NCBI GenBank assembly: GCA_019009955.1
Contig: CM032231.1
Coordinates: forward strand, 93,965,001-94,029,000
From: Riptortus pedestris
Taxonomy: Eukaryota; Arthropoda; Insecta; Hemiptera; Alydidae
Direction: 5' to 3'
Length of the DNA stretch: 64,000 nucleotides
Under the pieces are notes generated by a model, which was not told the DNA's origin, ran no database searches, and worked only from the letters and a program-made list of their open reading frames with translations. This document shows positions 45,847 to 57,785 of the stretch, in pieces; the stretch's first letter is position 1, and each line of letters starts with the position of its first letter. A program made the position numbers and the translations under genes.

Positions 45847-47696
45847 TAATTCTAAGCCATTGATTGCTTTGAAAGGGCAAAGTTCAAGGAGAAAATCCTC
45901 TGGAATGCCCTGGGAGATTCTATTGGAGCTGACCTGACAAAAAGTAAACTAGAGCTGTCAACAGAACTTTCTCAATACACCGACAATTGCAGACTGGGAA
46001 AGTTGTAGAAAGCGATTTAGTCAATAGGAGTGGTTCCATTGGAGGTTGCCGCAAACAAACAGAATTGTATCGAGTTGTTTGAGATGCAATTAAAATTGGG
46101 ATCAAGAAACTTTTTTTAATCCCCGTACAGGAAGGCATTAAAGAAGTTTTATTATACATAAATCCGGCAAGAGGAGAGTTTTATTAGTGGTTTCGTGTCC
46201 TCTTGACACCTCATCTAGAGCACTTAACAACTGTACTTGATTGTACCTATTTCCGGTTAGTTTAGTACGCTTTAAGACAGTCACATTGGATCTTGTAGTT
46301 GCTGTAAATATTGTTAGCTGTTCTGTTAGAAATGAACGTACATCAGAAAACTAGGTACAAGAAAAAGATTAATTCCTTAAAATAAACAAAAACACATTTA
46401 TTGAAGTACTTCGCGCTTTCTTAGACCCTGTGTTTCATAAATCTGATAAGATATTGTTAAGAACAATGCCTTCTGGGATTGAATAGATCCTGAAGAGGTA
46501 TCAAAGGATATGAACATAGTTGAGAAAGTAAATAATTTTGTAAGAACTTGAAGAGTTCCCTGGAAATAACTGTAGGTTCTACGAATATTGTATAATTCTT
46601 TTATATTTTAATCAGGATTTTATGGCAGGAATACAATATAAGTCCCTAAATACCATGAAAAAAAGTTATATCGGCATTTTTTTGCACTGATCTTTATGAA
46701 GTTCTGAAACGTTTTTAATTCATTCCTCCTGGTTCCTCGTAGGTTTTGGGGAACTAGTTGAACATAATTTAGTGGAATTTATTTCATTAATCGGTAATTT
46801 ATTGGAAAATGCAAAATAATCAGGCACATCAAATAATTGTAAAGGCAAAAAGTATATTTAAATAAATTATCATTACGTTGAGGAAAAACAGTCTGAGCTT
46901 TGAAACATAACACCCTATGAAGTTCTTTGTATAAAATTAGTTGGGCAACAATTTATATTATTCTTATTATTATATGATTATATTGTTGGTGTTGTGTTTT
47001 GGAAAGTTAATCAATTTTTTGCATCTTTATTTAAGCAAAGAGGTTCTCAAGTGATGATGCTGAGACGAAATTTAACTTCTTAGAATAATTCGGTCAGCAT
47101 CTGTACTTACAAACGTATATATAAAATTCGCTCTCTGCATTTATTCGGGCAATGATAAGCATTCCAGAATTATTCTCTGGAAAACTCTCAAAGAAAGTAA
47201 TAGCGACCCCAGCGCAGTTGTGGCTGGAATTCACAGTTATTCTGGGAAACGATTCTCCAGCAGAATAGTATTTAAACTTGTTTCTAGTTCACAATTTACG
47301 ATGCTGTTCGGCCATTCGGGTTAATCTAACAGCCCATTTCGAGGTTTTAATGCTAAACTTTCTAAGACAGTTATAGAGTTCATTCATACTAATATTTATG
47401 CTATAGTAAAATTATTTGTTTTTCCATTTATATATGACATTTATTTCTTTTTAAATAAGACACCTTTCCCCTAACATGGACGTCTTCATTTATATAAATT
47501 AAAAAAAAAACCTCGCTCAACATTTTATTATTTTATTATAAAGGTGTAGGTTTAAGTTTTAATTTGTAGACAATAATGACACAGTGCTAAAATTAATTAT
47601 TCCTCACTTTTATGTTTCGTAATCAATTGGAAAATTAATATAAACTTTTTGACAACATTGGCTTAAAAGTTATCAAGGATTGCATCCTGTAAAAGA
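45847..47696. other. Longest repeat-poor stretch
   Basis: About 1.85 kb with no HINE, SINE or long microsatellite. A 79-codon minus frame (45920-46159) has no recognisable domain. Nothing supported. Confidence 0.45.
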
Positions 47697-48601
47697 AAAA
47701 GTCCGTCAGCAAGGGATGCGTAAAGTAAGCAGATTTCCCACGTATAGGTATAACACACTAATGATCTCATCTCACCACGTATTCTCTATTTATAAGTTAA
47801 AAACCCGATGAGCAGAAGGGGGAGGGGGGTTTCTGAAGGGAGAAAACAATAAAATACGAATAACTCGCTTAATACTCTAAGTTATCAAAAAATGTATAGA
47901 ATAGAAATTGTAGAAAATCGAAAGTTTATCAGGGTTGGTTCTATGCCATTTTACAATCCAACTCATAATAGCAAAGATATTTTGAATTTCCTTATCCCTA
48001 CTTCTCTAAACCATCACTATTCCAGTTCTAATTTCAGCCAATAACAAATATAATCATTCGCGTTGACTGAAACGGCTAAATATCGAGTATGGTGTAGATT
48101 AAATGATTTTCGGGTAAAGTAGGAAACATCTTAATAGTTAGACGTCACGACACGACGCATTTGCATGGGTCTCACAAATTACTAGCTCAATAAAAACTAT
48201 ATTTGGCATTTCAACTTGGAATGAAGTGTTTCATGATATAACAGCATATAGCTAATATGGCGTGAGTAGGAGTGGGGGTTTGCTGATGGCCAAAAACTAA
48301 AATTTGGAAATATCTCGGCTAATATTCAATATACAGAAAACACCTATATATAACAACATTTATAGAACATAACGTTTTCAATAAGACTGATTATATACAA
48401 TTTTTCATTCACACGCATAACAACCGATATATAGTGAATTTTAGAAATTCTCCCATCAAAACCCCCCACCCCCTCCCACAGGTCCAATTTTAGCTGTTAA
48501 CGAACTTGATCTTCATTTTTATATAAAACCTTTAAATATCGAGTTGGTAACGATCGGATAAAAATTGGGAGAACGGTTACAGACGTACACACCATATCAC
48601 C

Positions 48602-48664
<63 letters not shown>

Positions 48665-48773
48665 TAATTTTTAACAGACCTCATTTTCATCATCTCCAAG
48701 GTAGGATCGATCGACATTTCAGGAAAACATCTCGAAAATCGCGTCACGAGTACTACCTCAATAGCTGCTAAAA
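47697..48773 (-). mobile_element. HINE, complete with both monomers
   Basis: R end AAAAAGTCCGTCAGC, AAGGGATGCG, AAGCAGATTTCCCACG; monomer 2 (ACTCTAAGTTATC, ATGGTGTAGATTAAATG); linking segment (GACGCATTTGCATGGG); monomer 1 with its C-run; compound (TA)n 48602-48665; L block ending CAATAGCTGCTAAAA, where the palindrome is deleted so AATAGCTGCTAAAA is continuous. The best copy for seeing both monomers, 1.08 kb. Confidence 0.85.
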
Positions 48774-49670
48774 AAATATTAATATTTACAAAAGGTTGGT
48801 TATACGTTGTTTTTTGGATATTCTCGGATTGGATGTAGGATGAAAATAAGACTTGAATATTCAAATGACGTTGGGGTGTGTACATAAGAGCGTATTTAAA
48901 AGTTCAAGCTAGCCAGGTATGCCTTCATTAATTCCAGAGCCACCCACACATGGCTGGATTTAAAGTGCCTCAGATAAGCCCCTTAATGACATAGTCAATT
49001 ATAGTTAGTTGTCAGGGGAGATAGGACTAGGTTTCAGTGTCTTCAACAAACAAAGCGACGGGCTCACGTGTTTACGGTTCGGCTCTCACATCTCAGCAGG
49101 GATATACAGGCACTCACTAGCCCCTCCTGACGGACGGATAATGAAGCCAGAGAGATTTCATTGAGCTTGACAAAACAGGGATTATAAAGAAAAGAGGTAG
49201 GCTATTTAATAGGCGTTGGCTACCTTGGGAACAGTTAGTCTTCCTCTTTGATCAGACCGAACTCCAGTCCAGGTGGGCCTATTACACTCCCACTGCTCTG
49301 TTAGGAGACGGCTTCAGAGTAAACCATTCTGACTGCTTTCTTCTTTAATGGCTGTGTTGAGACAAATTATCAATTATTTCTTCATTGCAACGAAGTGATA
49401 GGATCTTCGAAGTCATGTAGTCTACAAGAAGGATCTTGTCCGACATGAAAACCTTGTCATCCTATTATATTAAATACACAAAATGGTCTCTTTCATTTCA
49501 TTTAAGATTTTCATTTGGAAAAATTAGTCATTTTTTATTTAGACCACATTCCAACCCCTCCACTTCATCTTAATTTCGTGTACAACTAGCAGAGAAATTT
49601 CAACGTTCTAAGGCTAAAATGTTTTTTCTCTATTACAATACTTCCTTCACGAGAAAGTAGAAAGTCTGTC
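48774..49670. other. Unique non-coding stretch
   Basis: GC-richer between about 48940 and 49340. No convincing frame. Confidence 0.45.
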
Positions 49671-50311
49671 AAGCAGGGGCTGCGTTTATTAAACCAATTT
49701 CCTACGTGCGCCACACATTTACAGTTATCTCAAAACGTTAAAGTTCTATGAGAACGGTAATTGGCATTTATGCTCCAAATAATATGCTTCATGACATAAC
49801 AGCTTATTGATAATATGACTTGAGGAGGAGTGGGGGTTTACATGTGGCACAATATCTAAAAAGTCCGTCACGCAGGGGCTGCGTAAACTAAGCAGATTTT
49901 TATGTGGGGAAAATCTGGGTTCCACCAGAGCAGTTTTACAATAGAGAAATTTTACGAGAGTCGAACAGTTAAGGAAACGGCCGAACTAGCTTTTGGCGGG
50001 AAAGTCACCCGTCCGTTAGCCGCTTAGATTTAATAAAAATGCAAATATCTCGGTTAATATTCAAGATAGAGAATACATGTATATAACAATATTTTTAATA
50101 AATTTAGATTGATTCTGTACACTTTTTCAATCCGACGTATAGTAACGGAGATATTTCGTATTTTCAAAAATCCTCCCCTCTAAACCCCCCCCCCCTCCCA
50201 CTGGTCCGATTTCAGCCGTTAACGAACTTGATCTTTCGTTTTACATAAAACGACTAAATATCGAGTTTGCTAACGATCATACCAAAATTGCGACCGCTAG
50301 AGCGGTAACAG

Positions 50312-50376
<65 letters not shown>

Positions 50377-50904
50377 CAGTTTTGAAAGGACTTCGTTTTC
50401 GTCATCTATTAGGTAGGATCGATGGACATTTGAAGAAAAAATTCGAAAATTCCGTCATGAGTACAACCTCAATAGCTGATTTCCCTTAAGGGAAATCTGC
50501 TAAAAATGCAATTATCTAGGTTAATAATCGAAATAGTGGAAAAATGCATATACAGTCATTTATAGAACATTTAATTTGCAATAAGATATGTTCTATACAG
50601 TTTTTCGATCCGATGTATAATAACGGAGATACTTTTCGAATTTTCGAAATTCTCCTCTTCCCACTGGTTCGATTTCGGCCGTTAACGAACTTGACCTTTA
50701 TTTTTACATAAAACGTTTAAATATCCAGTAATGGTCAAACAAAAATCACACACACACCCCACCTACATAAGATAATTTTGAACAGGCCTCAAGTTCGTCA
50801 TCTGCTAGGAAGAATTTGATGGACATTTGAGGAAATGTTTCGAAAATCAAGTCATGAGTACGACCTCGATAGCTGATTTCTCTCAAGGGAAACCTGCTAA
50901 TAAG
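49671..50904 (-). mobile_element. HINE (outer copy A) split by a nested HINE
   Basis: R end AAAGTCTGTCAAGC, AGGGGCTGCG; monomer sequence to 49857; nested copy; then from 50507 TGCAATTATCTAGGTTAATA, monomer 1, CACACACACCCC as a vestigial microsatellite, the L block, and GATAGCTGATTTCTCTCAAG to CCTGCTAA. Removing 49863-50501 restores continuous HINE sequence. Confidence 0.85.
49863..50501 (-). mobile_element. Nested HINE (copy B), youngest-looking
   Basis: It carries the intact consensus ends: GTCCGTCACG, perfect hairpin ACGCAG-GGG-CTGCGT (49870-49884) and CTAAGCAGATTT at the R side; the 20-bp perfect palindrome GATTTCCCTTAAGGGAAATC (50478-50497) and CTGCT at the L side. It sits between two five-base A runs (49858-49862 and 50502-50506) in copy A. 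It contains a GC cassette (AACGGCCGAACTAGC, TTTTGGCGGG), monomer 1 and (TA)n at 50316-50371. It encodes nothing. Confidence 0.9.
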
Positions 50905-51529
50905 GTGTATATAGGGTTTTGCAATTTTTACAGATTAACGTCTGTTTCAAAGGTACATAGGTCTTACATAAATAAAACAAAAGAAATCAATTAAAAACTT
51001 GTCACACAGTTCCGCGCGCATATTAAATAATGAAGAAGCAATGTCCTTCTACTCCTGCGTGCATTATGAAAACTCTTTGAGTCTAGTCAATCTGCGTATC
51101 ATAGTCGTAGCAATAAACGTGAAGCGCAAAGCGTGACAGTTGTTGCCTTCCTTTATAGCCACTTTCACGCAAATAACCATTTAATAGGAAGAGGTATTAT
51201 CTTTCACCTTCTACGACGAATAATTCTTGGTACTCACAGACGTAAATGGGCAAGGATGGAAAATCTTAGTTAATATTCATAAATCATCTATAATAAATAA
51301 ATAGATAGTGTTAGGTTACAAAGCTAAATCAAAAAGATCCGTACTCCAGTCATATAAAGGAGAGCTTAAAATATTTAGCTGTCAGATTAACGAGCTTCGT
51401 GGTCGGTGATCATATTTGTTTTTTTTTCATATTTAGGTTTTTTGATACACTGAAATGGACATATCGTGTATAAATTTCAAATTAAATCATGTAAATGAAA
51501 TCTACAAAATCTTCTCTTTTTTTTACTCA
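50905..51529. other. Unique non-coding stretch
   Basis: Nothing supported. Confidence 0.5.
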
Positions 51530-52590
51530 TGACTCGATTTCCGAAAAAAATCTTCAAATGCCCATAGGAGATGACGAAATGAGGTCCTTTGAAAAATAAA
51601 TATATATGCATAACTTGACTATTTCCGCTCTACCGGTCGTAATTTTTGTTTGATTTTTTTCCAAACTTGATATTTAAACGCTTTATGTAAAAATAAATTG
51701 CATTTCTGTTAACGGCTGAATTGAATCAGGAAGAGGGGAGTTTGAAATTCAAAATATATCCGTTATTATGCGTCGGGTTAATGAAAATTTTATAGAAATA
51801 ATCTTGTTAAACCAATGATGATAATAGTTATTTATTATACAAGTGACGAAAGTAGATCATTTTACAACTCGAGTGAAACGTTTACCCACACGAGCGAAGC
51901 AAGTGTGGTAATTTCACGAGAGTTGTAAATTCTACTTTCGTCACGAGTGTAATATTAATTTTTTTCTGTAATCGTGTAATACATGATCTGATCTAACCAG
52001 AATATGAACAAAATTAGGATGTTGTGAAGACTATGGTATGTTGTTGGTAGGTTATAAGCATGGTTGTAAAGGTTATAAGCATGGTTGTAAAACAACTAGT
52101 GATGATTGTGAAGTAGTGCAGTTATAAACAAGTGCAGGTTATAAACAAGGAAGGTAATTATTATTATATTTAAATTTTAAAATATATTGATTATTTCCTC
52201 CAATAATTCATTCACATTTCAATTTATTTTGTTAAAATTAATTCTTACAATGTTAAGAAACATTTAAAATCATTTAATTTCCAACTTCAAATTATTTTTT
52301 AATTTATACTTATTACTAATTAAGAAGACAATTCACTTTCTTCACTCTATTGCAAAATGTTTCACTTTCTTCACTCATTTCAGTTTAGTAATGTTACCAT
52401 TATTCAACGATTACAGAAAAAGAATTGTTTTATACATTTTTTTTCGTAACTCAAATACTAAGCGTGTTATTCGTTTATTCTTGTATTCAGCTTTCAGTAA
52501 ACCCACGCCCCTACTCATGGGATTTTATTGACATCAGTAGTTAATCATATCAGCACGTAGGAAATCTGCTCAGAACATGACCGCAGTACA
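51530..52590 (+). mobile_element. HINE interrupted by a palindromic MITE
   Basis: Starts within the L block (ACTCATGACTCGATTTCCG, GAGATGACGAAATGAGG), monomer 1 to about 51815, MITE 51833-51957, unrelated sequence to about 52430, then monomer 2's end (TCGTAACTCAAATACTAAGC) and a decayed R end (GTAGGAAATCTGCTCAG). The tandem direct repeat GGTTATAAGCATGGTTGTAA occurs twice near 52051-52095. Confidence 0.65.
51833..51957. mobile_element. Palindromic (foldback) MITE
   Basis: Long inverted arms: AGTGACGAAAGTAG with TTTACAACTCGAGTGAAA on the left mirror TTTCACGAGAGTTGTAAA with CTACTTTCGTCACGAGTG on the right. An inner arm pair is CCACAC/GTGTGG. Almost the whole 125 bp folds on itself. No coding; superfamily not assigned. 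Confidence 0.75.
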
Positions 52591-52642
52591 TTTTCCATGG
52601 GGGAGGGGGATTAAAAAGCGACCTATATTCGTGTGTGAATAA

Positions 52643-52647
<5 letters not shown>

Positions 52648-52693
<46 letters not shown>
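52648..52693. repeat. (TA)n microsatellite
   Basis: A TA tract ending ACACAC, located after a decayed HINE R end. No monomer follows it. Confidence 0.9.
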
Positions 52694-52698
<5 letters not shown>

Positions 52699-53424
52699 TG
52701 AGAAATATTTAAAATTGTCTTCAATTGAACTTATTTATAAACATTGACCAAGATGGCTACTCTGTTCAATGTAATCACTATATCTTTACTATTACCTGAT
52801 TTAGAAGAATGAATCTGTCACATGATTTTTTCACACTTACCTGGAAAAACAAAAAAAAACTTATTAATTAAGCTTGAGTATATTCAATAACTCTAAGAAA
52901 TTTACTTAGAGAATACTTTGTGGGAATCCTTCTTAACAATAACACCATTCAGTAAGTTTGTCGGATATGTAATGTGTTGTTCAGTCTCTAGTAGATCACA
53001 GTAAAGAACAATATCTTTATCTATGTTTTTCATCGTCTCCATGGACATGGAGTATTCATTTTACCACCAGTTACAAGTCATGACCTTCAGACACATGTAT
53101 GCATGGTCAAAGATCAAACTCGTGTGGGATATGAATGAAATTAAGCGTGGGAAGCATTATTATACAATTCTTGAACGTGTCAAACGCCGGCGGATAGAGA
53201 CCCGTCTAAATGATCAGACTGACAGCTGACAACGTCTAGCAAACTAATTCCTGTCACTAAACTATGTTCAGATATGTGGTCATGAATGGACGGGCTTCAC
53301 TCACAATACTGGACCGGCCATTGTAGACATCATCGTGATTTGTACAAGGAATTTTAAAAGGAATAACATAATCTTTCTGAGGCAAACCGGGATGAATGTC
53401 GATTAAGAGTATCTGTAGGGCCTT
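52694..53424. other. Unique non-coding stretch
   Basis: A 68-codon plus frame at 53023-53229 has no recognisable domain. Nothing supported. Confidence 0.4.
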
Positions 53425-53684
53425 AGCAATTCCCCTTGAAGGAAATCTGCTATTGAGGCTGAAAAAAAAAATGTTCACAATCGAAATTATATATATATAA
53501 ATATATACAAAATTTCCTATTCAATCCCCCCTGTACAGTTCAAAATAAAAATATTAACGTTAACAAAAATTTTCATAATCATGGACAGCAGTCATCATTA
53601 TTAAGTTTTATTACTGAGGTAGCTTAGCTCAGGTAAACATTTAGAGCGACTAATCAGTGTGAGTGTTATTCATAGCAATTCGAT

Positions 53685-53737
<53 letters not shown>

Positions 53738-53907
53738 ATATATATTAGTCTGATTCACTTTAGCTGTCGCAATCTTTGTTTCATGGGCACCAAACTCGAT
53801 ATTTAAATGTTTTATGTAAACCTATAGAACGAGTTCGTTAACGACTGAATTCGGACCAGTGCGAGGGGGGGGGGAAATTCGAAAATTCAAAACATCTCCG
53901 TTATTAT

Positions 53908-54181
53908 TATGGGGGAGGTTTATACTCAGTGAAAACTGGAGTAAAATCCATATCGGGGGAAAATCCAACCGATATGGAGTTTGTGATTGTGACATGTTAT
54001 GGTGAATTTAAAAATTTACGCACGATTCTGGCAGTATCAAGAAGTACCCCTTGCTGTGCTTCTTTTATAACTGTTGTTGGCAGATTCAAGTTCTTGGTAC
54101 CTACTATTGTGGTTTTTGGCACGAGTCCATTTGAACTTACTATAATAGGCGTAACTATGGCAGATTTCAGAACTATGGCAG
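53908..54181 (-). pseudogene. LINE reverse-transcriptase ORF C-terminus (3' end of a non-LTR element)
   Basis: On the minus strand an open frame reads AIVTPIIVSSNGLVPKTT, then NLNLPTTVIKEAQQGVLLD and TARIVRKFLNSP, ending at a TAA at 53997-53999. This matches the pattern I know from the extreme C-terminus of insect-type LINE ORF2 proteins (V-P-I-V-x-S-x-G, then LLDTARIVRRFL). About 88 bp of 3' UTR follows to 53908, containing the stem CCATATCGG/CCGATATGG, and a TAA-type tail adjoins the target duplication. The 5' side joins the SINE's ATT-rich tail at about 54182, next to a direct repeat of AACTATGGCAGATT. It is a 5'-truncated copy. Confidence 0.55.
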
Positions 54182-54403
54182 ATTATTATTATTATTTATT
54201 AACGTCCACTTTTTGCAACTTAGGCTAATTGGGACAGGTTATCTATAGGTTACCACCCTTTTCTAGCCTGGGTGGGATTTTAGGATGTTATTTAATGAAT
54301 TTCGTCACTAAATAATTTCTTTTGCACAGGCGAGAATCGAACTCGTAGGTTTACCAAGTTGAGATAAAGGTCAACGCTTTAACTCACATGGCTAACCTGA
54401 GCC
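54182..54403 (-). mobile_element. tRNA-derived SINE, full length, part of a chimera
   Basis: Minus strand: head GGCTCAGGTTAGCC, GTGAGTTAAAGCGTTGACC (A box), GAGTTCGATTCTCGCC (B box; GTTCGATTC fits the pol III consensus), body AATCCTAAAATCCCACCC, TAGAAAAGGGTGG, CCTATAGATAACC, 3' end GTGGACGTTAATAAATAAT with an AAT tail. The target duplication CATCTCCGTTATTAT (53893-53907 and 54404-54418) encloses this SINE together with the LINE fragment, so they inserted as one unit. Confidence 0.8.
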
Positions 54404-54820
54404 CATCTCCGTTATTATATGTCATATCGAAATATTGTATAGAGACAATATTATTGAAAATGTAAAGTGCTAAAATAAATAAATGTTCATTAGTCTTCTC
54501 TACCTTCTATATTAACCGAGGTATTGGCACTTTTTAGATTTTAGTATTCAGTAAACCCCAAATTTTAAAAATTCTATAAGAACATCTTATTCCAAGCATA
54601 AATACCAACTATTGTTTTCATGGGAATATTATTGTGTGAGATACACGTAACTAATTAGTGCGATGGTGACATTAGTTAAGATTTGATTGAATGTCCACTC
54701 CTACTCATCGAATGTTTTTGGTAATAGAGAATATTTGGTGAGATGAGATCAGAAGTGTGTCATTCCAACATGTGGGAAATCTGGGAAGTGTATACTGCCC
54801 CTGCGAGGCGGGATTTTCTC

Positions 54821-55775
54821 GATAAGTGGAAAAGTGTACGTATAACAAATAGAATAGAAGGAAAAATAAGAGTTTAGCAAAATGATTTATAAAGGAGCCT
54901 CTTAAAGATCAGAAAGATGTAAGAGCTAAAATACTAGGGTATAATATTATCTTGAGGATTGGAGGATGTCAGTGTTTGTGTGAAAGATAAAAAAAAAAAA
55001 AAAAAAAAAAAAACGTCGTGAGCCGAATTTGTAAGTTTCAATTTATTCTAATAATATACGGTAATAAAAATGAAATTTCAAAAATGCGTAACATTGACCT
55101 TAGCGTGGAAATTAAGTTTTTTTTCCCAGTCGGGGAGACATTTAGATTTTATCAAAAGCCTTTAGGGGCGGCGCAAGAAGAAACGGAATAGACCACTCTC
55201 CGGGAGACCAATAAAATATGTGAGAAGCTATAGGAATCTCTTGAGACAAACACAAAAAAAAAATAAAAGGAAAGAAAAACCTGATTAAACTTGCCTAAAA
55301 CCATCGGGAACAGATATAACCTCGAAGCAGGTATCTGAGGCACGGAGGGTCTCCGGGTATAATACAGTCATTATCTAGGACATTATCATAATCGGAAAGA
55401 TAGTTACCTCAGCTTCAAACGGGAGCTTAAACATTCTCTGGGGATCAAACTTCCAAAGGGTTAATTCCATAGTTTTTTGTGTTTTTTACAATACTGATAG
55501 TACACGGTCTCTCACGACTTTAAGTTGTTAACCACTTAACTTCTCTTTAGTTTTTTTTTTTTTACTTTTAAATCTATGATCCCGAACTGTTTTCTCTTCG
55601 TATAACTTAATTAAGAGAGTAATGGAGACTCTTACTTTCTGTTACGTAATGATAGTGGAGAATAACATAAACACATTAATTATGACAGTTTTAGTAATTT
55701 CATCTATCCAGGCCTCACTGTTGAATGAGTGAGTTCTGAGATAAACAGCACCAATTCGGTTCCTAATAAATAAAA
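54821..55775. other. Unique stretch with a poly-A tract
   Basis: An A-run of about 23 lies at 54990-55012. No retrocopy body is recognised upstream of it. Nothing else supported. Confidence 0.4.
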
Positions 55776-56806
55776 GTCCGTCACGCAGGGGCTGCGTAAA
55801 CTAAGCAGATTTCCTATGTGAAGTTTAGCAATAGAGAAATCTGCATACTGGTAACACAACACCACCATAAGTAAATACAAACGGTAATGAGAAATCTTTC
55901 AGTTAATTTTAATAAACTCCCAACTGAAACGGCTTATATTTTAATAACTCAAATTTTAGTAGTTCAAGAACTAAAGAAGGGGGGGCGGATGAACAGAACG
56001 TATTTGCATAAATCTCACAAAGTAAAGAAGGTTAGGTAAGGTTAGAAACGAAAAGTTAGGTTAGAAGCTTCCGCCAGAGCCTAGACTTACGAAAACGGCC
56101 GAACTAACCCGAACAACACCCGACCACAGACTTCATAAAAATGCAAATATCTCGGTTAATATTCACGATAGAGAATAAGTGTATATAACAATATTTATAG
56201 TAAATTTAATTTTCAATAAGATTGGTTCTATACAATTTTTCGATCCGATGCATAATAACGGAGATATTTAGAATTTTCGAAAATCCCTCCCTCCCTTTGG
56301 TACGGTTTCAGCCATTAACGATCTGTCTTTTTACATAAACGTCCGTCACGCAGGGGCTTCGTAAACTAAGCAGATTTCCCACGTGAAGTTTTACAATAGA
56401 GAAATCTGCCTAATAACAGCTGTAGTAGTAAGTAACCTCTAAACCTATTCACGAGGACGAATAGTTACAGAAATGGCCGCCAGAGCTCTCGGCGGAAAGG
56501 CCGAACATAGCCGACCACATGCAGAATACAAATGCAAATATCTCGGTTAATATTCAAGATACAGAATAAATGTAAAGAACAATATTTATAGTAAATTGAA
56601 TTTTCAATAAGATTCATTCTATTCAGTTTTTCGATCCGACGCATAATAACGGAGATATTTTGACTTTTCGAAAATCCTCTCCTCTAAACCTCCCACTGGT
56701 CCGATTTTAGCCATTAACGAACTTGATCTTCCTTTTTACATAAAACGAATAAAATCCGAGTTAGGTAACGATCAAACAAAAATTCCGACCGCTAGAGTGG
56801 TAACAG

Positions 56807-56862
<56 letters not shown>

Positions 56863-57055
56863 ATACAGTTTTGAACGGACTTCATTTTCGTCATCTACTA
56901 GGTAGGATCGATGGACATTTGAAGAAAAATGTCGAAAATTCCGTCATGAGTACAACCTCAATAGCTGATTTCCCTCAAGGGAAATCTGCTAAAACGGTTA
57001 AATATCGAGTTTCGTAACGATCAAACAAAAATTGCGACCGCTAGAGCGTCAACAG

Positions 57056-57131
<76 letters not shown>

Positions 57132-57252
57132 TTTGATCGGACCTTATTTTCGTCATCTCCTGGGTAGGATCGATGGACATTTGAAGATATTTTTCAAAAC
57201 TCCCGTCATGAGTACGACCTCAATAGCTGATTTCCCTTAATGGAAATCTGCT
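55776..57252 (-). mobile_element. HINE (outer copy) split by a nested HINE
   Basis: Intact R end (GTCCGTCACGCAGG, perfect hairpin), variant region, GC cassette 56025-56135 (CCGCCAGAGCC, AACGGCCGAACTAACCC), monomer 1 to CTTTTTACATAAAC; nested copy 56341-56990; then AAAACGGTTAAATATCGAG, (TA)n 57058-57127, the L block and CTGATTTCCCTTAATGG to CTGCT. The halves rejoin exactly within monomer 1. Confidence 0.85.
56341..56990 (-). mobile_element. Nested HINE
   Basis: R end GTCCGTCACGCAGG, TTAAACT replaced by TAAACTAAG, AGCAGATTTCCCACGTG; a different GC cassette (ATGGCCGCCAGAGC, TCGGCGGAAAGGCCG); monomer 1; (TA)n 56812-56860; L block; palindrome GATTTCCCTCAAGGGAAATC; CTGCT before AAAAC of the host copy. 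Confidence 0.85.
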
Positions 57253-57257
57253 AAAAA

Positions 57258-57717
57258 GTCAGTCACGTAGGGGCTGCGAAAACTAAGCAGATTCCCCACG
57301 TATTTGCATTTATCTCAAGACATAAAAGTTCATTGAGAATAATATTTGTTATTTAAACTTTAAGTAAAGTGGTTCAAAATATAACAGCATATCGTTAATA
57401 TGACGAGTAGGAGTGTGGGTTTACTGAAGACCGAATAATAAAAAATGCAAATATCTCGGTTAATATCAAAATAGTGCCAAAACGTATATAGCAACATTTA
57501 TAGAACATTACATTAACAATAAGATTGGTTCAATACAATTTTTCAATCCGACTCATAATAACGGAGATATTAAAAATTTACAAAATATTTCCCCTCTAAA
57601 CCACCACTGGTCTGATTTCAGATATTACCAAACCTGAACTTCAGTTTTACATAGAACGTTTAAATATCGAGTTTGGTAACGATCAAACTAAAATTGCGAC
57701 CGCTAGAGCGGGAACAG

Positions 57718-57785
<68 letters not shown>

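Larger units (their letters stand above)
53425..54820 (+). mobile_element. HINE carrying a SINE-LINE insertion
   Basis: L end CCTTGAAGGAAATCTGC, TATTGAGGCTG; a gap of unrelated sequence; (TA)n 53688-53727; monomer 1 to ACATCTCCGTTATTAT; insertion 53908-54403; HINE resumes at 54404 with CATCTCCGTTATTATATG and continues to the R end GGGAAATCTGGGAAG, GCCCCTGCGAGGCGGG. Confidence 0.75.

Noticed and set aside
45920..46159. 79-codon minus-strand frame
   Set aside because: No domain, poor start context and no splice context; length is within chance expectation for this much DNA.
54990..55012. Poly-A tract as the tail of a processed pseudogene
   Set aside because: No coding or retroelement body upstream and no flanking duplication seen; the A-run at 59058 was rejected for the same reason.
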